A DNA stretch of 64,000 nt from Syntrophorhabdaceae bacterium (lineage in GTDB: Bacteria; Desulfobacterota; Syntrophorhabdia; Syntrophorhabdales; Syntrophorhabdaceae). The stretch covers positions 1 to 64,000 of the forward strand of contig JAQVWF010000002.1 of NCBI GenBank assembly GCA_028698615.1, in the 5' to 3' direction. Positions 8,703 through 16,843 of the stretch are shown here, piece after piece. How positions within the stretch are numbered: the stretch's first letter is position 1; the number at the start of each line of letters is the position of its first letter. A program made the position numbers and the translations under genes. The notes under the pieces were generated by a model. That model was given only the letters and a program-made list of their open reading frames with translations. It ran no database searches and had not been told where the DNA came from.

Positions 8703-10595
8703 TCAGTCTCCTTTGATCGCCTTGAATTTGCAGGCTTCCACGCAGATGTTGCATTTTCTGCATATGTTCTGGTCGATGCGGTGGGGTTTCCCTTTTTCTC
8801 CCGATATGGCGCCGACGGGACATTTGGTCGCACAGAGCGTGCAGCCCTTGCAGAGGTCTTCATCGATGGTGATCCTCACCAGGGCCTTGCATTTTCCCGT
8901 GGGACAGCGTTTGTCCCGCACGTGTGCCATGTATTCGTCGCGAAAATGTTTCAATGTCGAGAGCACGGGGTTGGGGGCTGTCTTGCCAAGCCCGCACAGC
9001 GAGCCTTTCTGGACGGCAACCGCAAGATCTTCCAGCAGATCGAGGGTCTCCATTGTCGCCCGCCCCTCGATGATGTCGTCGAGGAGGGACAGCATCTGTT
9101 TCGTGCCTTCCCTGCAGAGAACGCATTTGCCGCATGATTCGTGCTGGGTGAATTGCATGAAGAAACGCGCGACGCTGACCATGCAGGTGTTCTTGTTCAT
9201 GACGACAAGCCCGCCGGAGCCGACCATGGCGCCGACGCTTTTAAGCGAATCAAAGTCGATGGGGAGGTCAAGGTGGTCGCGGGTGAGGCATCCGCCCGAA
9301 GGGCCGCCAATCTGAACGGCCTTGAAACCGTCGCTCACCGCCTTGCCCGTATCGGAGGTCATGCCGCCTGCTACACCGTAGATTATCTCCCGCAATGTTG
9401 AGCCGAAGGGCATCTCTATGAGGCCCGAATTTGCCACATGGCCCGTAAGGGCGAAGGTTTTGGTGCCCGGCGATTCCTTGGTGCCCATCTTGCGATATTC
9501 GTCGGCGCCGACGGCCAGGATGAGGGGCACCTGCGACAGGGTCTCCACGTTATTGATGACCGTCGGTTTTCCCCAGAGGCCGCTGATAGAGGGAAAGGGC
9601 GGTTTGGGCGACGGCATGCCCCTTTTCCCTTCAATGGAAGCTATGAGGGCCGTTTCCTCTCCGCAGACGAAGGCACCCGCACCTTCCATTATGTTTAGAT
9701 TGAATGCCTGTTCCGATCCGAAGAGGTTCTTTCCAAGAAGGCCGACACGGTACGCGTCGTCTATGGCCTTGCGGAGGCGTTTGACCGCCAGCGGGTATTC
9801 GGCTCGCACATAGATGAACCCTTCATCGGCATTGATGGCGCGGGCGGCAATGATCATGCCTTCGATGACGCTGTGGGGATTGCCTTCCATGATGCCCATA
9901 TCCATGAAGGCTCCGGGATCTCCCTCGTCACCGTTGCAGATGACATATTTCTTCGCGTTCGTTTCGCGGCGAGCCACGTCCCACTTTCTTCCCGTGGGAA
10001 AACCGCCGCCTCCCCGACCGCGCAGGCCTGCCGCAAAGATAAGCTGGCAGATCTCCTCAGGGTTCATATCGATATAGGCCCGGATCGCCTGCTTGTATCC
10101 GCCGGATGCGATATACTCGCCAATGTCCTCAGGATCGGTCGCCCCGCAGTTGGAGAGCACAAAGCGGCGCTGTGTCCGGTAAAAAGGGATCTCATCTTTG
10201 GTGCGGCACATGTTCTGCGAATCGGGTTCGACGTAGAGGAGCCTCTCCACCACGTCCCCTTTCTTGATGGTTGCTTCTATTATTTCGGCAACGTCGCCGG
10301 GCTTTACCCCTGTATAGAAGATGCCCTCCGGCAGGATGGTGACGAGCGGTCCTATCTGACAGAAACCCTGGCAGCCGGTGCGCGACACGAAGACACCCTC
10401 TTCTTCTCCCGTGAGCTCAACAATGGCGTTGAGTCCGCTTTCCTTGAGCGCCTTGACGAATCCCTCGTACACCTTAAGGGATCCATTCACCAGGCATCCC
10501 GTTCCCGCACAGACGAGGATACGGTGCGAGGCAGCCGCCGAGCGGCCAAGAAAATCGTTGCTGATCTTATTAAGCCCCGTGAGCATCAGGTTCAT
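8703..10595 (-). CDS. hydB: HydB: NuoF-like flavoprotein subunit of [FeFe]-hydrogenase
   Basis: This 630-aa protein starts at the ATG at 10595, which is preceded by AAGGAGG. The open frame runs 60 codons further upstream inside hydC but lacks family-like sequence there. Domains: thioredoxin-like [2Fe-2S] (CAGTGC and TGCQGFC), FMN/NADH-binding NuoF core (GRGGGGFPTGRKW, CNGDEGDPGAFMD), an N3-type [4Fe-4S] (HESCGKCVLC plus a later Cys) and a C-terminal pair of [4Fe-4S] clusters (CKGCTLCATKC, CRKCNICVEAC). This is the full HydB layout of trimeric hydrogenases. It oxidises or reduces NAD(H) and hands electrons to HydA and ferredoxin. It overlaps hydC by 26 nt and sits 3 nt before hydA. Confidence 0.95.
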   Translation of the reverse strand: MNLMLTGLNKISNDFLGRSAAASHRILVCAGTGCLVNGSLKVYEGFVKALKESGLNAIVELTGEEEGVFVSRTGCQGFCQIGPLVTILPEGIFYTGVKPGDVAEIIEATIKKGDVVERLLYVEPDSQNMCRTKDEIPFYRTQRRFVLSNCGATDPEDIGEYIASGGYKQAIRAYIDMNPEEICQLIFAAGLRGRGGGGFPTGRKWDVARRETNAKKYVICNGDEGDPGAFMDMGIMEGNPHSVIEGMIIAARAINADEGFIYVRAEYPLAVKRLRKAIDDAYRVGLLGKNLFGSEQAFNLNIMEGAGAFVCGEETALIASIEGKRGMPSPKPPFPSISGLWGKPTVINNVETLSQVPLILAVGADEYRKMGTKESPGTKTFALTGHVANSGLIEMPFGSTLREIIYGVAGGMTSDTGKAVSDGFKAVQIGGPSGGCLTRDHLDLPIDFDSLKSVGAMVGSGGLVVMNKNTCMVSVARFFMQFTQHESCGKCVLCREGTKQMLSLLDDIIEGRATMETLDLLEDLAVAVQKGSLCGLGKTAPNPVLSTLKHFRDEYMAHVRDKRCPTGKCKALVRITIDEDLCKGCTLCATKCPVGAISGEKGKPHRIDQNICRKCNICVEACKFKAIKGD

Positions 10596-11076
10596 TTTGC
10601 GCCTCCTTGAGAACGATCTCGTCGACAATGTCCGATACCCGCTGCGGAGTAAGCTGACCATAGACATCATCGTTGACGACCATGGCCGGCGAAAGGCCGC
10701 AGGCGCCGAGACAATTGACTGTTTCCACGGTGAAGAGCATGTCAGAGGTGGAGTCTTCTCCCTCGCCAAGACCAAGCTTCTTCACGATAGCCTCATAAAG
10801 GCCCATTGAGCCTTTGACGTGGCATGCCGTCCCGTTGCATACCCTTATCACGTATTTGCCCTTGGGTTTCAGGGTAAAGAGCGAATAAAAGGTTGCCACC
10901 CCGAAGACCCGTGCGGGGGAGATCCCCAGGGATGTTGCGACGAATGTCAGTATCTCTTCCGGCAGGTAACGATATTCCGCCTGCACTGCCTGAAGAATGG
11001 GTATGAGCCTGGCGGCGTTTCGCTGGTTGTGGTCGATGATGTCGCACACACGTTCAAATTTTCGTATTGTCTCCAT
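10570..11076 (-). CDS. hydC: HydC: NuoE-like [2Fe-2S] subunit
   Basis: This 168-aa protein is a helical N-terminal domain plus a thioredoxin-like [2Fe-2S] domain. The four ligands are seen in CNGTAC and CLGAC. The motif FGVATFYSLFTLKPKGK is typical of the 24-kDa NuoE/HydC family. It is the small electron-transfer subunit of the HydABC complex encoded downstream. It lies 15 nt after rex and shares its promoter. Confidence 0.93.
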   Translation of the reverse strand: METIRKFERVCDIIDHNQRNAARLIPILQAVQAEYRYLPEEILTFVATSLGISPARVFGVATFYSLFTLKPKGKYVIRVCNGTACHVKGSMGLYEAIVKKLGLGEGEDSTSDMLFTVETVNCLGACGLSPAMVVNDDVYGQLTPQRVSDIVDEIVLKEAQNEPDAHGA

Positions 11077-11091
11077 TGTTTCATCCCGTCC

Positions 11092-11763
11092 TTACGATTG
11101 AGTTTTTCTTGCCAGTGTCAGTTTTTTAGCCAGAACCACGAGAGACGAGGCGAGGTTCTCGTGCTGGACGATTATGTCGGGAGGGACGTTCACCCTCACC
11201 GGAGAGAAGTTCCAGATGGCCCGTATGCCCGCATTGACCATTTCGTTGGTGAGGTCCTGGGCCGGAGTTGCAGGGACGGTAAGGATACCGATCTTAATGC
11301 CCATGCGTTTTACCATGTTGGGAAGCTTCCCGAGATGAAAGACCTTGACGCCATGGATGGTCTGGCCGATCTTTTCCTTGTCGATATCGAAGGCGGCTAT
11401 GATATTGAGGCCGTATTCCTTGAATCTCTCGAACCCGAGGAGCGCCGTCCCAAGGTGACCCACGCCGACGAGATAGGCATCTTTCGTATTATTCCACCCG
11501 AGGAATTCCTCAATTATGGAGATAAGCTCTTCGATGTCATAGCCAAGCTTCGGTTTCCCGACGGCCTCGGCGACTCCCAGGTCCTTGCGCACCTGAATGG
11601 GAAGTATGCTCAGATCGTTGCCGATCTGCGTACAGGAGATGAAGTCCCCCTTCTGCTGGCCGCGTACTTTCTTCAGGTACTGGTAGTAAAGAGGGAGCCT
11701 TCTCAACGTCGGTTCGGGGATGGGCTTTGTTGGAAGATCGTTCTTGCCCTCCACGTTTGTCAT
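11092..11763 (-). CDS. rex: Redox-sensing transcriptional repressor Rex
   Basis: This 223-aa protein has an N-terminal winged helix (PTLRRLPLYYQYLKK...SCTQIGNDL...QVRKDL) and a Rossmann domain (YLVGVGHLGTALLGF) ending in a swapped helix. This is the Rex family, which releases DNA when NADH/NAD+ rises. It is the first gene of the hydrogenase operon, so it probably autoregulates and makes NADH-linked H2 production respond to NADH. A perfect 6-6-6 inverted repeat over the operon's -10 box (11813-11830) is the obvious operator candidate, although it differs from the TTGTGA/TTGTTA-type Rex consensus. Confidence 0.95.
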   Translation of the reverse strand: MTNVEGKNDLPTKPIPEPTLRRLPLYYQYLKKVRGQQKGDFISCTQIGNDLSILPIQVRKDLGVAEAVGKPKLGYDIEELISIIEEFLGWNNTKDAYLVGVGHLGTALLGFERFKEYGLNIIAAFDIDKEKIGQTIHGVKVFHLGKLPNMVKRMGIKIGILTVPATPAQDLTNEMVNAGIRAIWNFSPVRVNVPPDIIVQHENLASSLVVLAKKLTLARKTQS

Positions 11764-11812
11764 TCGTACCTCCCTTTCATTGATTAGATAATGTCATATC
11801 TATAAAAAAGTA

Positions 11813-11849
11813 TCGATAAAAATATATCGAATAACCCTCCTCAGGTCAA
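11813..11849 (-). promoter_or_regulatory. Promoter and palindromic operator of the rex-hydCBA-hydS operon
   Basis: On the minus strand, TTGACC (11844-11849), a 17-nt spacer and TATATT (11821-11826) form a good sigma-70 promoter about 58 nt before rex. The 18-bp palindrome TCGATA-N6-TATCGA (11813-11830) encloses the -10 box. Its half-site length and spacing equal those of Rex operators, but the bases differ from the published consensus. Confidence 0.7.
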
Positions 11850-11883
11850 GAAGTATTTTAGAAACAGCCTCTTTAAAAGGGTT

Positions 11884-11905
11884 GCCCCCGGGAGGCGCCG
11901 GGGGC
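11884..11905. other. GC-rich hairpin of unknown role
   Basis: GCCCCCGG-N6-CCGGGGGC forms a perfect 8-bp stem upstream of the rex promoter. No gene ends here and no T run follows, so a terminator role is not supported. Confidence 0.35.
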
Positions 11906-12293
11906 ATTTAAAAACGCATAAGGGGGGGGTGATGGTATGTTAAAGATGGCTCCTTCAGAGCCGAAGCTGCAAAATTTGTGAGTCGGGGACATGGCCTCGG
12001 GTACACCAGGTGGAATCCTTGCCGGCAGCGGTGGTTTCGTCTGCCGGTAGGGGAGGAGTGAAGTAGCGATAGCGGGAGTTCGATCGTGTGCGTGGAGAGG
12101 GCTGGGAGGTGGTCCAGATAGTCGTGGAGGCGAGAATGAGGATCAGTATGAGCGTCAGCGTATTCAGGATCAGGTCAGACATTTCTTCACGTTCCCCGAC
12201 TCACATTATGGAAAGGAAAGATGAGGGATTTTCGGTGCCTCACATTTCCTGCCCTTGATAAACCGCAGTATCTGATGAATAATTCGATGGATG
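11906..12293. other. Intergenic region with a 13-bp inverted repeat pair
   Basis: I see no convincing gene here. TGTGAGTCGGGGA (11977-11989) and its exact reverse complement (12193-12205) enclose 203 bp. A small hairpin CCGGCAG...CTGCCGG lies inside. A 75-codon minus-strand frame (11955-12182) begins just inside the right arm with a hydrophobic N-terminus, but it has no clear ribosome site and low-complexity composition. The segment could be a remnant of a small mobile element. No target duplication was found. Confidence 0.4.
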
Positions 12294-12608
12294 TCATCCG
12301 AGCACCTGCTGGTGTGCGCTTCGGCCGTTCAACTCCTTCATGAGCCACACGGTATGATCGAGGATGCCATACTTCTTGAGCGTCTCGGCAGCCATCAATC
12401 CCACTTCGCTTTCCGTGAATATCTCCTGCACGGTGTTCCACATGATGTGGAGGCTCACGTCTCCGGGAACGGCCGAATGAGTGTAGATACGCGCATCGTT
12501 GAGACCGGGTGTGCCGGTGATGCCGTGCACCAGATCCTTCAACCACTTTATCACCGACGGCTCGACATCGGGCTGTGTTCTCAGGCGTATGATCTCTATC
12601 CATTCCAT
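12294..12608 (-). CDS. Conserved small protein, ABM-like alpha/beta barrel
   Basis: This 104-aa cytosolic protein begins MEWIEIIRLRT and contains the stretches SAVPGDVSLHIMW and LKKYGILDHTVW. This pattern resembles small dimeric alpha/beta-barrel (antibiotic biosynthesis monooxygenase-like) proteins of anaerobes. I am confident that it is a real gene: an AGAGG ribosome site is present, and the composition is protein-like. I am unsure of the function. It is divergent from the sigma-54 activator, and the palindromes between them (12696-12765) suggest shared control. Confidence 0.7.
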   Translation of the reverse strand: MEWIEIIRLRTQPDVEPSVIKWLKDLVHGITGTPGLNDARIYTHSAVPGDVSLHIMWNTVQEIFTESEVGLMAAETLKKYGILDHTVWLMKELNGRSAHQQVLG

Positions 12609-12695
12609 CGTTTTTTCCTCTTTCGTTTAAAGCATTCTCCGTGCCACAACTTTTTCATTTGTATATTCCAATACATACAGAACAAGGACCCTGTC

Positions 12696-12736
12696 ACTGT
12701 TAAATATGACGGAAAGTTACTGGTATATTTAACAGT
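12696..12736. promoter_or_regulatory. Long inverted repeat, 12-bp arms, in a divergent promoter region
   Basis: ACTGTTAAATAT (12696-12707) and its exact reverse complement (12725-12736) are separated by 17 nt, so their centres are 29 nt apart, close to three helical turns. The site lies between the ABM-like gene and the sigma-54 activator and could bind a dimer of dimers or form a stem in mRNA. Confidence 0.6.
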
Positions 12737-12745
12737 TCTGGTCTA

Positions 12746-12765
12746 TACTATCGCATACGATAGTA
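12746..12765. promoter_or_regulatory. Palindrome TACTATCG-N4-CGATAGTA before the sigma-54 activator
   Basis: Perfect 8-bp arms around CATA end 20 nt before the activator's ATG and overlap a TATACT -10-like box (12744-12749). This is probably an operator of the activator gene. The binding protein is unknown. Confidence 0.6.
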
Positions 12766-12785
12766 CTACAAAGGAGAGGCAGGCG

Positions 12786-14345
12786 ATGAACGCTGACGAG
12801 AACGAATTCTTTCGGGAGATGACCCTGAGGATATGTGGAACCCTGGACCTGGAGAATGCGCTTCATCAATGTTTTCTCTATGTATGCAACGTTATGCCCG
12901 CCGATGAACTCGATCTGTTCATCTATGACCCGGCCATCGGCACCGTGGATGTGGCGGCTTCGGCGAATGAGGCCGGGGGTATGACGAGGATGGACAAAAC
13001 CCACCTGCCGCCCGAATTGCGCCAGGAGATCGAAGAGGCCTATCGCCGGCCGCGGGTCCGCGTCGCCGAAAATGTCTTTGACGATCCCATCCTCGGGAGG
13101 GTGGCCGGGAACCTCGGATGGGAAGAATGCTCAATGATGCTGGGAAGGCTGATCATCGACGGCAAGTACATAGGCGCCCTTGGCATAAGGGCGCCAGGGA
13201 TTGGGCGGTTTACCGACGACCATGTCCGCCTGTGGTCCCTGGTGAACGAACCGGCCGCCATAGCCGTAGCTAACAGCCGCAGGCTCAGGGAGGTCATCGA
13301 TCTGAAGGACATGCTTGCCGACGACAACCGGTACCTGAGGGATGAATTGCGGAAGAACACGGTCGAGATAGTGGGGGCCGATTTTGGCCTGAAAGGCGCC
13401 ATGGAGAGCGTTAGAAAAGTGGCGCCCCTTGTCAGCCCAGTTCTTATCGTCGGCGAGACAGGGACCGGAAAGGAAGTCATCGCCAATGCCATTCACAACC
13501 TGTCCCCCCGCTATAACGCGCCTTTCGTGAAGGTCAACTGCGGGGCGATCCCGGAATCGCTCATTGACAGCGAACTTTTCGGCCATGAAAAAGGGGCTTT
13601 CACGGGTGCCGTGGCGCGCAAGAGGGGACGTTTTGAGCGCGCCCACGGCGGAACGATCTTTCTCGACGAGATCAGCGAACTCCCACCCCACGCGCAGGTG
13701 AGGCTTCTTCGGGTCCTGCAGGAAAAAGAGATAGAAAGGGTCGGCGGCACGGAACCCGTCCATGTCGACATCAGGATCATTTCAGCGACCAACCGGAACC
13801 TGGAGAAAATGGTGGAAGACGGCGGTTTTCGTGAAGACCTCTATTTCCGCATCAAGGTGTTCCCCATCGAGGTGCCCCCCCTAAGGGCGAGAAAGAACGA
13901 TATACCGGCGCTGGTCCAGCACTTTGTCCGAAAAAAGAGCAGGGAGATGGTGCGTCACACCATACCCGCGCTTGCCCCCGGGGCCATCGATGCCCTCATG
14001 ATGTACGACTGGCCGGGAAATGTCCGGGAGGTCGAAAACGCTGTCGAAAGGGCGCTTATCCTGTCGGACGGCAAACCTCTGAAGTTCGACGGGATCCTCG
14101 GAGTTTCAAGTATGACCCAGGGCCGGACGGCCTTCGTGCCCGAGGGCAGCGAGGGTCCTCTTGCGCTCCATGACGTGGAGGCCGACCATATAAGCCGCAT
14201 ATTGAAGACGGCGGGGGGGAGGATAGAAGGCCCCGGGGGTGCCGCCGAACTCCTCGGTATGAATCCCGGAACGCTCCGTCATCGCATGAGAAAACTGGGC
14301 ATACCTTTCGGCAGAAAGTCCCGGGCCCAGGATGCGGGAGAGTGA
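12786..14345 (+). CDS. Sigma-54-dependent activator with GAF domain
   Basis: This 519-aa protein starts at the ATG at 12786 with AAGGAGAGG upstream. The open frame extends 165 codons further but overlaps the opposite gene and the palindromes. An N-terminal GAF-like sensor (about 1-175) is followed by a short helical linker and an AAA+ domain with Walker A GETGTGKE, the sigma-54 contact loop GAFTGA, Walker B GGTIFLDEI and an arginine-finger region. A Fis-type helix-turn-helix ends the protein (GGAAELLGMNPGTLRHRMRKLG). It resembles FhlA/NorR-type regulators, which sense small ligands through the GAF domain. It sits between the two hydrogenase operons, but I see no clear -24/-12 promoter before either of them, so its target is uncertain. 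Confidence 0.93.
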   Translation: MNADENEFFREMTLRICGTLDLENALHQCFLYVCNVMPADELDLFIYDPAIGTVDVAASANEAGGMTRMDKTHLPPELRQEIEEAYRRPRVRVAENVFDDPILGRVAGNLGWEECSMMLGRLIIDGKYIGALGIRAPGIGRFTDDHVRLWSLVNEPAAIAVANSRRLREVIDLKDMLADDNRYLRDELRKNTVEIVGADFGLKGAMESVRKVAPLVSPVLIVGETGTGKEVIANAIHNLSPRYNAPFVKVNCGAIPESLIDSELFGHEKGAFTGAVARKRGRFERAHGGTIFLDEISELPPHAQVRLLRVLQEKEIERVGGTEPVHVDIRIISATNRNLEKMVEDGGFREDLYFRIKVFPIEVPPLRARKNDIPALVQHFVRKKSREMVRHTIPALAPGAIDALMMYDWPGNVREVENAVERALILSDGKPLKFDGILGVSSMTQGRTAFVPEGSEGPLALHDVEADHISRILKTAGGRIEGPGGAAELLGMNPGTLRHRMRKLGIPFGRKSRAQDAGE

Positions 14346-14377
14346 CAGAGCAACCGCAATTTTTATTCACTGTCCTT

Positions 14378-14422
14378 TTGACTTCGGAAACAAAATGCAC
14401 TATACTGAACAAGCGTGTTCAG
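14378..14422 (+). promoter_or_regulatory. Strong promoter and palindrome of the 13-gene hydrogenase operon
   Basis: TTGACT (14378-14383), a 17-nt spacer and TATACT (14401-14406) make a near-consensus sigma-70 promoter about 150 nt before the first DRTGG gene. The perfect inverted repeat CTGAACA-N4-TGTTCAG (14405-14422) overlaps the end of the -10 box and the expected start site, a repressor position. It has GAAC and GTTC arms but a 6-nt inner gap, so it is not a standard LexA box. Confidence 0.7.
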
Positions 14423-14565
14423 CCTCGTAATTGAACAAACAATATTTTTTAGCTGTGAAGCTTGTTGCCGTTGATCGCGAGCAAAGTTTGCCGGCTCACG
14501 GGACCGGAACACGATAATAGCATCAATACACCACCGGTCAACGCCCGGGCGATGTGAGGTCTAGC

Positions 14566-14925
14566 ATGACATTGAAAGAGGTTCAGGAACTGCTGGAAGC
14601 GCAGATACTTTGCGGGGATGATGAGTGTCTCAAACGCGGCGTGAGGCTTTGTTTCGCCTGCGACCTTATCAGTGAGATGCTCCTTTATCTGAAGCCTCAC
14701 TCGCTTCTGATCACGTCATTGACCAACGCCCACGTAATCCACGCAGCACAGGTGATGGACGCGAAGGCGATCCTCTTTGTCGGGGGCCGCAAGCCCGACG
14801 AATCCGTCGTCAGGAGCGGGGAACTGAACAAGATCCCTTTGCTCACCACGCCGCTTCTCACATTCGACTGTTGCGGCCGGCTTTACGAGAAGGGTATCAG
14901 GGGAGATCAGCACGAGCCCGGTTAG
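14566..14925 (+). CDS. DRTGG-domain regulatory protein (first copy)
   Basis: This 119-aa protein starts at the ATG at 14566, preceded by GAGG at 14556. The sequence (LLITSLTNAHVIHAAQVMDAKAILFVGGRKPDESVV...IPLLTT) fits the DRTGG fold, a small ligand-binding domain otherwise seen beside CBS domains and in phosphotransacetylases. It is the first gene of the operon, with a second DRTGG gene at 16844. Similar DRTGG/ATPase/sensory-hydrogenase/PHP sets accompany trimeric hydrogenases in Thermotoga and Clostridia. It is probably cytosolic signalling; the ligand is unknown. Confidence 0.75.
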   Translation: MTLKEVQELLEAQILCGDDECLKRGVRLCFACDLISEMLLYLKPHSLLITSLTNAHVIHAAQVMDAKAILFVGGRKPDESVVRSGELNKIPLLTTPLLTFDCCGRLYEKGIRGDQHEPG

Positions 14926-14937
14926 AGGAACTGACCA

Positions 14938-15405
14938 ATGGTTGACAGCTTAACATACACCCCGCAGATAACGGTCGAATTCAAGATAGGCGAGAAAGAT
15001 TTCTTTGTTGCCGGAGAGTGCGCGTCGCGGGTGAAAAAGACCCTTCAGCAGCTTGGGCTCAAACAGGATGTCATCAAGCGAATCGCTATCATTATATATG
15101 AGGCGGCAATGAATGTCGCAATCCACGCCACATCGGGGACGCTTGTCGTCCATGTCGAGCCCGATGCGATCACCATACGCACGGAAGATGTCGGGGCCGG
15201 GATCGAAGATATCGATCTTGCCATGAAGGAGGGATATTCGACGGCGACTTACGAGATTCGGGAGATGGGGTTCGGGGCGGGCATGGGCCTTTCCAACATC
15301 AATCAATGCTCTGATGACCTCAAGATCGAGTCCAAAGTGGGCGTGGGGACAACGCTGAAAGCCAAGGTGTTCTTCCAGGACCAGGGACGGCACGGGGACG
15401 AATGA
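14938..15405 (+). CDS. Anti-sigma-type GHKL ATPase (RsbW-like)
   Basis: This 155-aa protein is a single HATPase domain with the N box EAAMNVAIHA, G1 box EDVGAGI and G2 box GFGAGMGLSNI. There is no histidine-phosphotransfer domain, so it should act as a serine kinase or protein-binding switch like RsbW/SpoIIAB rather than as a two-component kinase. It overlaps the next gene (sensory hydrogenase) by 4 nt (ATGA), implying that the hydrogenase signals through it. The SpoIIE-type phosphatase at 3796 would be a natural opponent in a partner-switching circuit. Confidence 0.85.
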   Translation: MVDSLTYTPQITVEFKIGEKDFFVAGECASRVKKTLQQLGLKQDVIKRIAIIIYEAAMNVAIHATSGTLVVHVEPDAITIRTEDVGAGIEDIDLAMKEGYSTATYEIREMGFGAGMGLSNINQCSDDLKIESKVGVGTTLKAKVFFQDQGRHGDE

Positions 15406-16760
15406 ATCGATACTTCCATTCCGTAACGCTTGAGACGGAAAAATGCAAGGGATGCACCAATTGTATCAAGCGGTGCCCCGTTGAGGCGATCCGTGTGCGC
15501 GACGGCAAGGCAATGATCGTTGAGGAGCGGTGCATCGATTGCGGTGAATGCATCCGCGAATGCCCGAACCACGCAAAGATAGCGGTAACGGACACCCTGG
15601 AGAAACTTTCCGAATACAAGTACAGGATCGCCCTGCCTGCGCCGTCATTTTTCGGCCAGTTCAAGGAGCAGGTCAATATCGAGGATGTGCTCGGAGCCTT
15701 CTCGGGGATCGGTTTTGACGAGGTCTTCGAGGTCGCTCTGGCCGCGGAGATCGTCGGCCACATCGTTCACGAGTTCTTGAAGGAATACAAGGGCAAACGC
15801 CCCATCTTTTCTTCCGCCTGCCCGGCGGTGCTGCGCCTCATGCAGATCAAGTACCCCGACCTTCTCGACCAGGTGGCCCCCTTCCTCACCCCTATGGAGG
15901 TGGCGGCCCGCATAGCCAAGGAACAGGCATCGCGGAGAACGGGCATTCCCTACGAAGAGATCGGGGCATTCTTCATATCGCCCTGCCCGGCCAAGGTAAC
16001 GGAGATGAGAAATCCCATGACAACGAAGCACTCGGCTGTGAACGGCGTCATCGGGATCAACCTTATATATAAGGATATCATCAGGCATCTCGGCGACAGG
16101 TCGATGAAAGGCGGGTCCGACAAACTCCAGCGAGCCACGAAATTCGGCATGGCCTGGGGATATGTGACGGGAGAGTCACGGAACGTCGCCGCCGCGACCA
16201 CCCTTGCCGTCGGCGGCATCCACAATGTTATCAGTCTCCTGGAGGAGATCGAAAGGGGCGAGCTTAAAGACGTCGATTTCGTCGAGCTTCAGGCGTGCAC
16301 GGGCGGCTGCGTGGGAGGCCCCCTCAACATACAGAATCTCTTTGTGGGACGGATACGGCTTCGTGACCTCATAAAACGGTTCGGAACCAAGGAGGCCTAT
16401 CTCACGGAGGCAGAGCTTCAGGATATCTACCTGCAGAACCGGTTTGCCGCCACAGAACCTGTTGAGCCCAGGGCCATCATGACCCTCGACGAGGATGTTT
16501 CCCGGGCGATCATGAAGATGGAGCGCCTGGACCAGATAACGGACGAGTTGCCGGGTCTCGATTGCGGTGCCTGCGGGTCACCAAGCTGCCGGGCGCTCGC
16601 TGAAGACATCATCCGCGGCATAGCCTTCGAGACGGACTGTGTTATAAAGCTCCGCGAGAAGGTGAAGATACTGGCAAAGGAGATACTCGACCTCTCCCGG
16701 ATTGTTCCGCCGTCGATGAGCGACAGCTCGAAGAAGAGCGACACGGGGCAGGGGCCCTGA
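15402..16760 (+). CDS. Sensory-type [FeFe]-hydrogenase, no PAS domain
   Basis: This 452-aa protein has two ferredoxin clusters (C15/18/21/25 and C44/47/50/54) and an H-cluster domain with L1 SSACPAV (C140), L2 SPCPAK (C195) and L3 ACTGGC (C299, C303). The C-terminal Fe-S motif CGACGSPSC is followed by a helical tail. As in the PAS-containing protein at 4946, the proton-relay Cys is replaced by Ala (A139), and the L2 lysine pattern is altered. The placement between an RsbW-like ATPase and a DRTGG protein matches the Thermotoga hydrogenase-locus sensor (HydS/TM1420s region, from memory). It probably binds H2 or CO and signals rather than turning over rapidly. Confidence 0.85.
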   Translation: MNRYFHSVTLETEKCKGCTNCIKRCPVEAIRVRDGKAMIVEERCIDCGECIRECPNHAKIAVTDTLEKLSEYKYRIALPAPSFFGQFKEQVNIEDVLGAFSGIGFDEVFEVALAAEIVGHIVHEFLKEYKGKRPIFSSACPAVLRLMQIKYPDLLDQVAPFLTPMEVAARIAKEQASRRTGIPYEEIGAFFISPCPAKVTEMRNPMTTKHSAVNGVIGINLIYKDIIRHLGDRSMKGGSDKLQRATKFGMAWGYVTGESRNVAAATTLAVGGIHNVISLLEEIERGELKDVDFVELQACTGGCVGGPLNIQNLFVGRIRLRDLIKRFGTKEAYLTEAELQDIYLQNRFAATEPVEPRAIMTLDEDVSRAIMKMERLDQITDELPGLDCGACGSPSCRALAEDIIRGIAFETDCVIKLREKVKILAKEILDLSRIVPPSMSDSSKKSDTGQGP

Positions 16761-16843
16761 GTATTTCACCGGGACCGCCGGGGGGTTACTATGGACATGA
16801 CATTAATATGGAGACGCAATCACACTTTAACGGGGAGGGAATG

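Noticed and set aside
10596-10775. 60-codon N-terminal extension of HydB
   Set aside because: It overlaps hydC out of frame and has no family similarity. AAGGAGG sits directly before the ATG at 10595.
11884-11905. Terminator
   Set aside because: It is a strong hairpin, but no gene ends upstream on either strand and no T run follows.
11955-12182. 75-codon minus-strand frame with hydrophobic start
   Set aside because: It lacks a clear ribosome site, has low-complexity sequence, and the second half is Pro/Ser/Arg-rich like random frames. It is kept only as part of the repeat-bounded region.
12291-12785. 165-codon extension of the sigma-54 activator
   Set aside because: It covers the opposite ABM-like gene and the palindromic promoter region. 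A good ribosome site precedes ATG 12786.
14405-14422. LexA box
   Set aside because: GAAC and GTTC are 6 nt apart rather than the 4 nt of Bacillus-type boxes, and the operon is not a DNA-repair operon.
12609-14565. Sigma-54 (-24/-12) promoters for the hydrogenase operons
   Set aside because: I looked for GG-N10-GC type elements before both operons because an activator lies between them and found none convincing. Both operons have good sigma-70 boxes.
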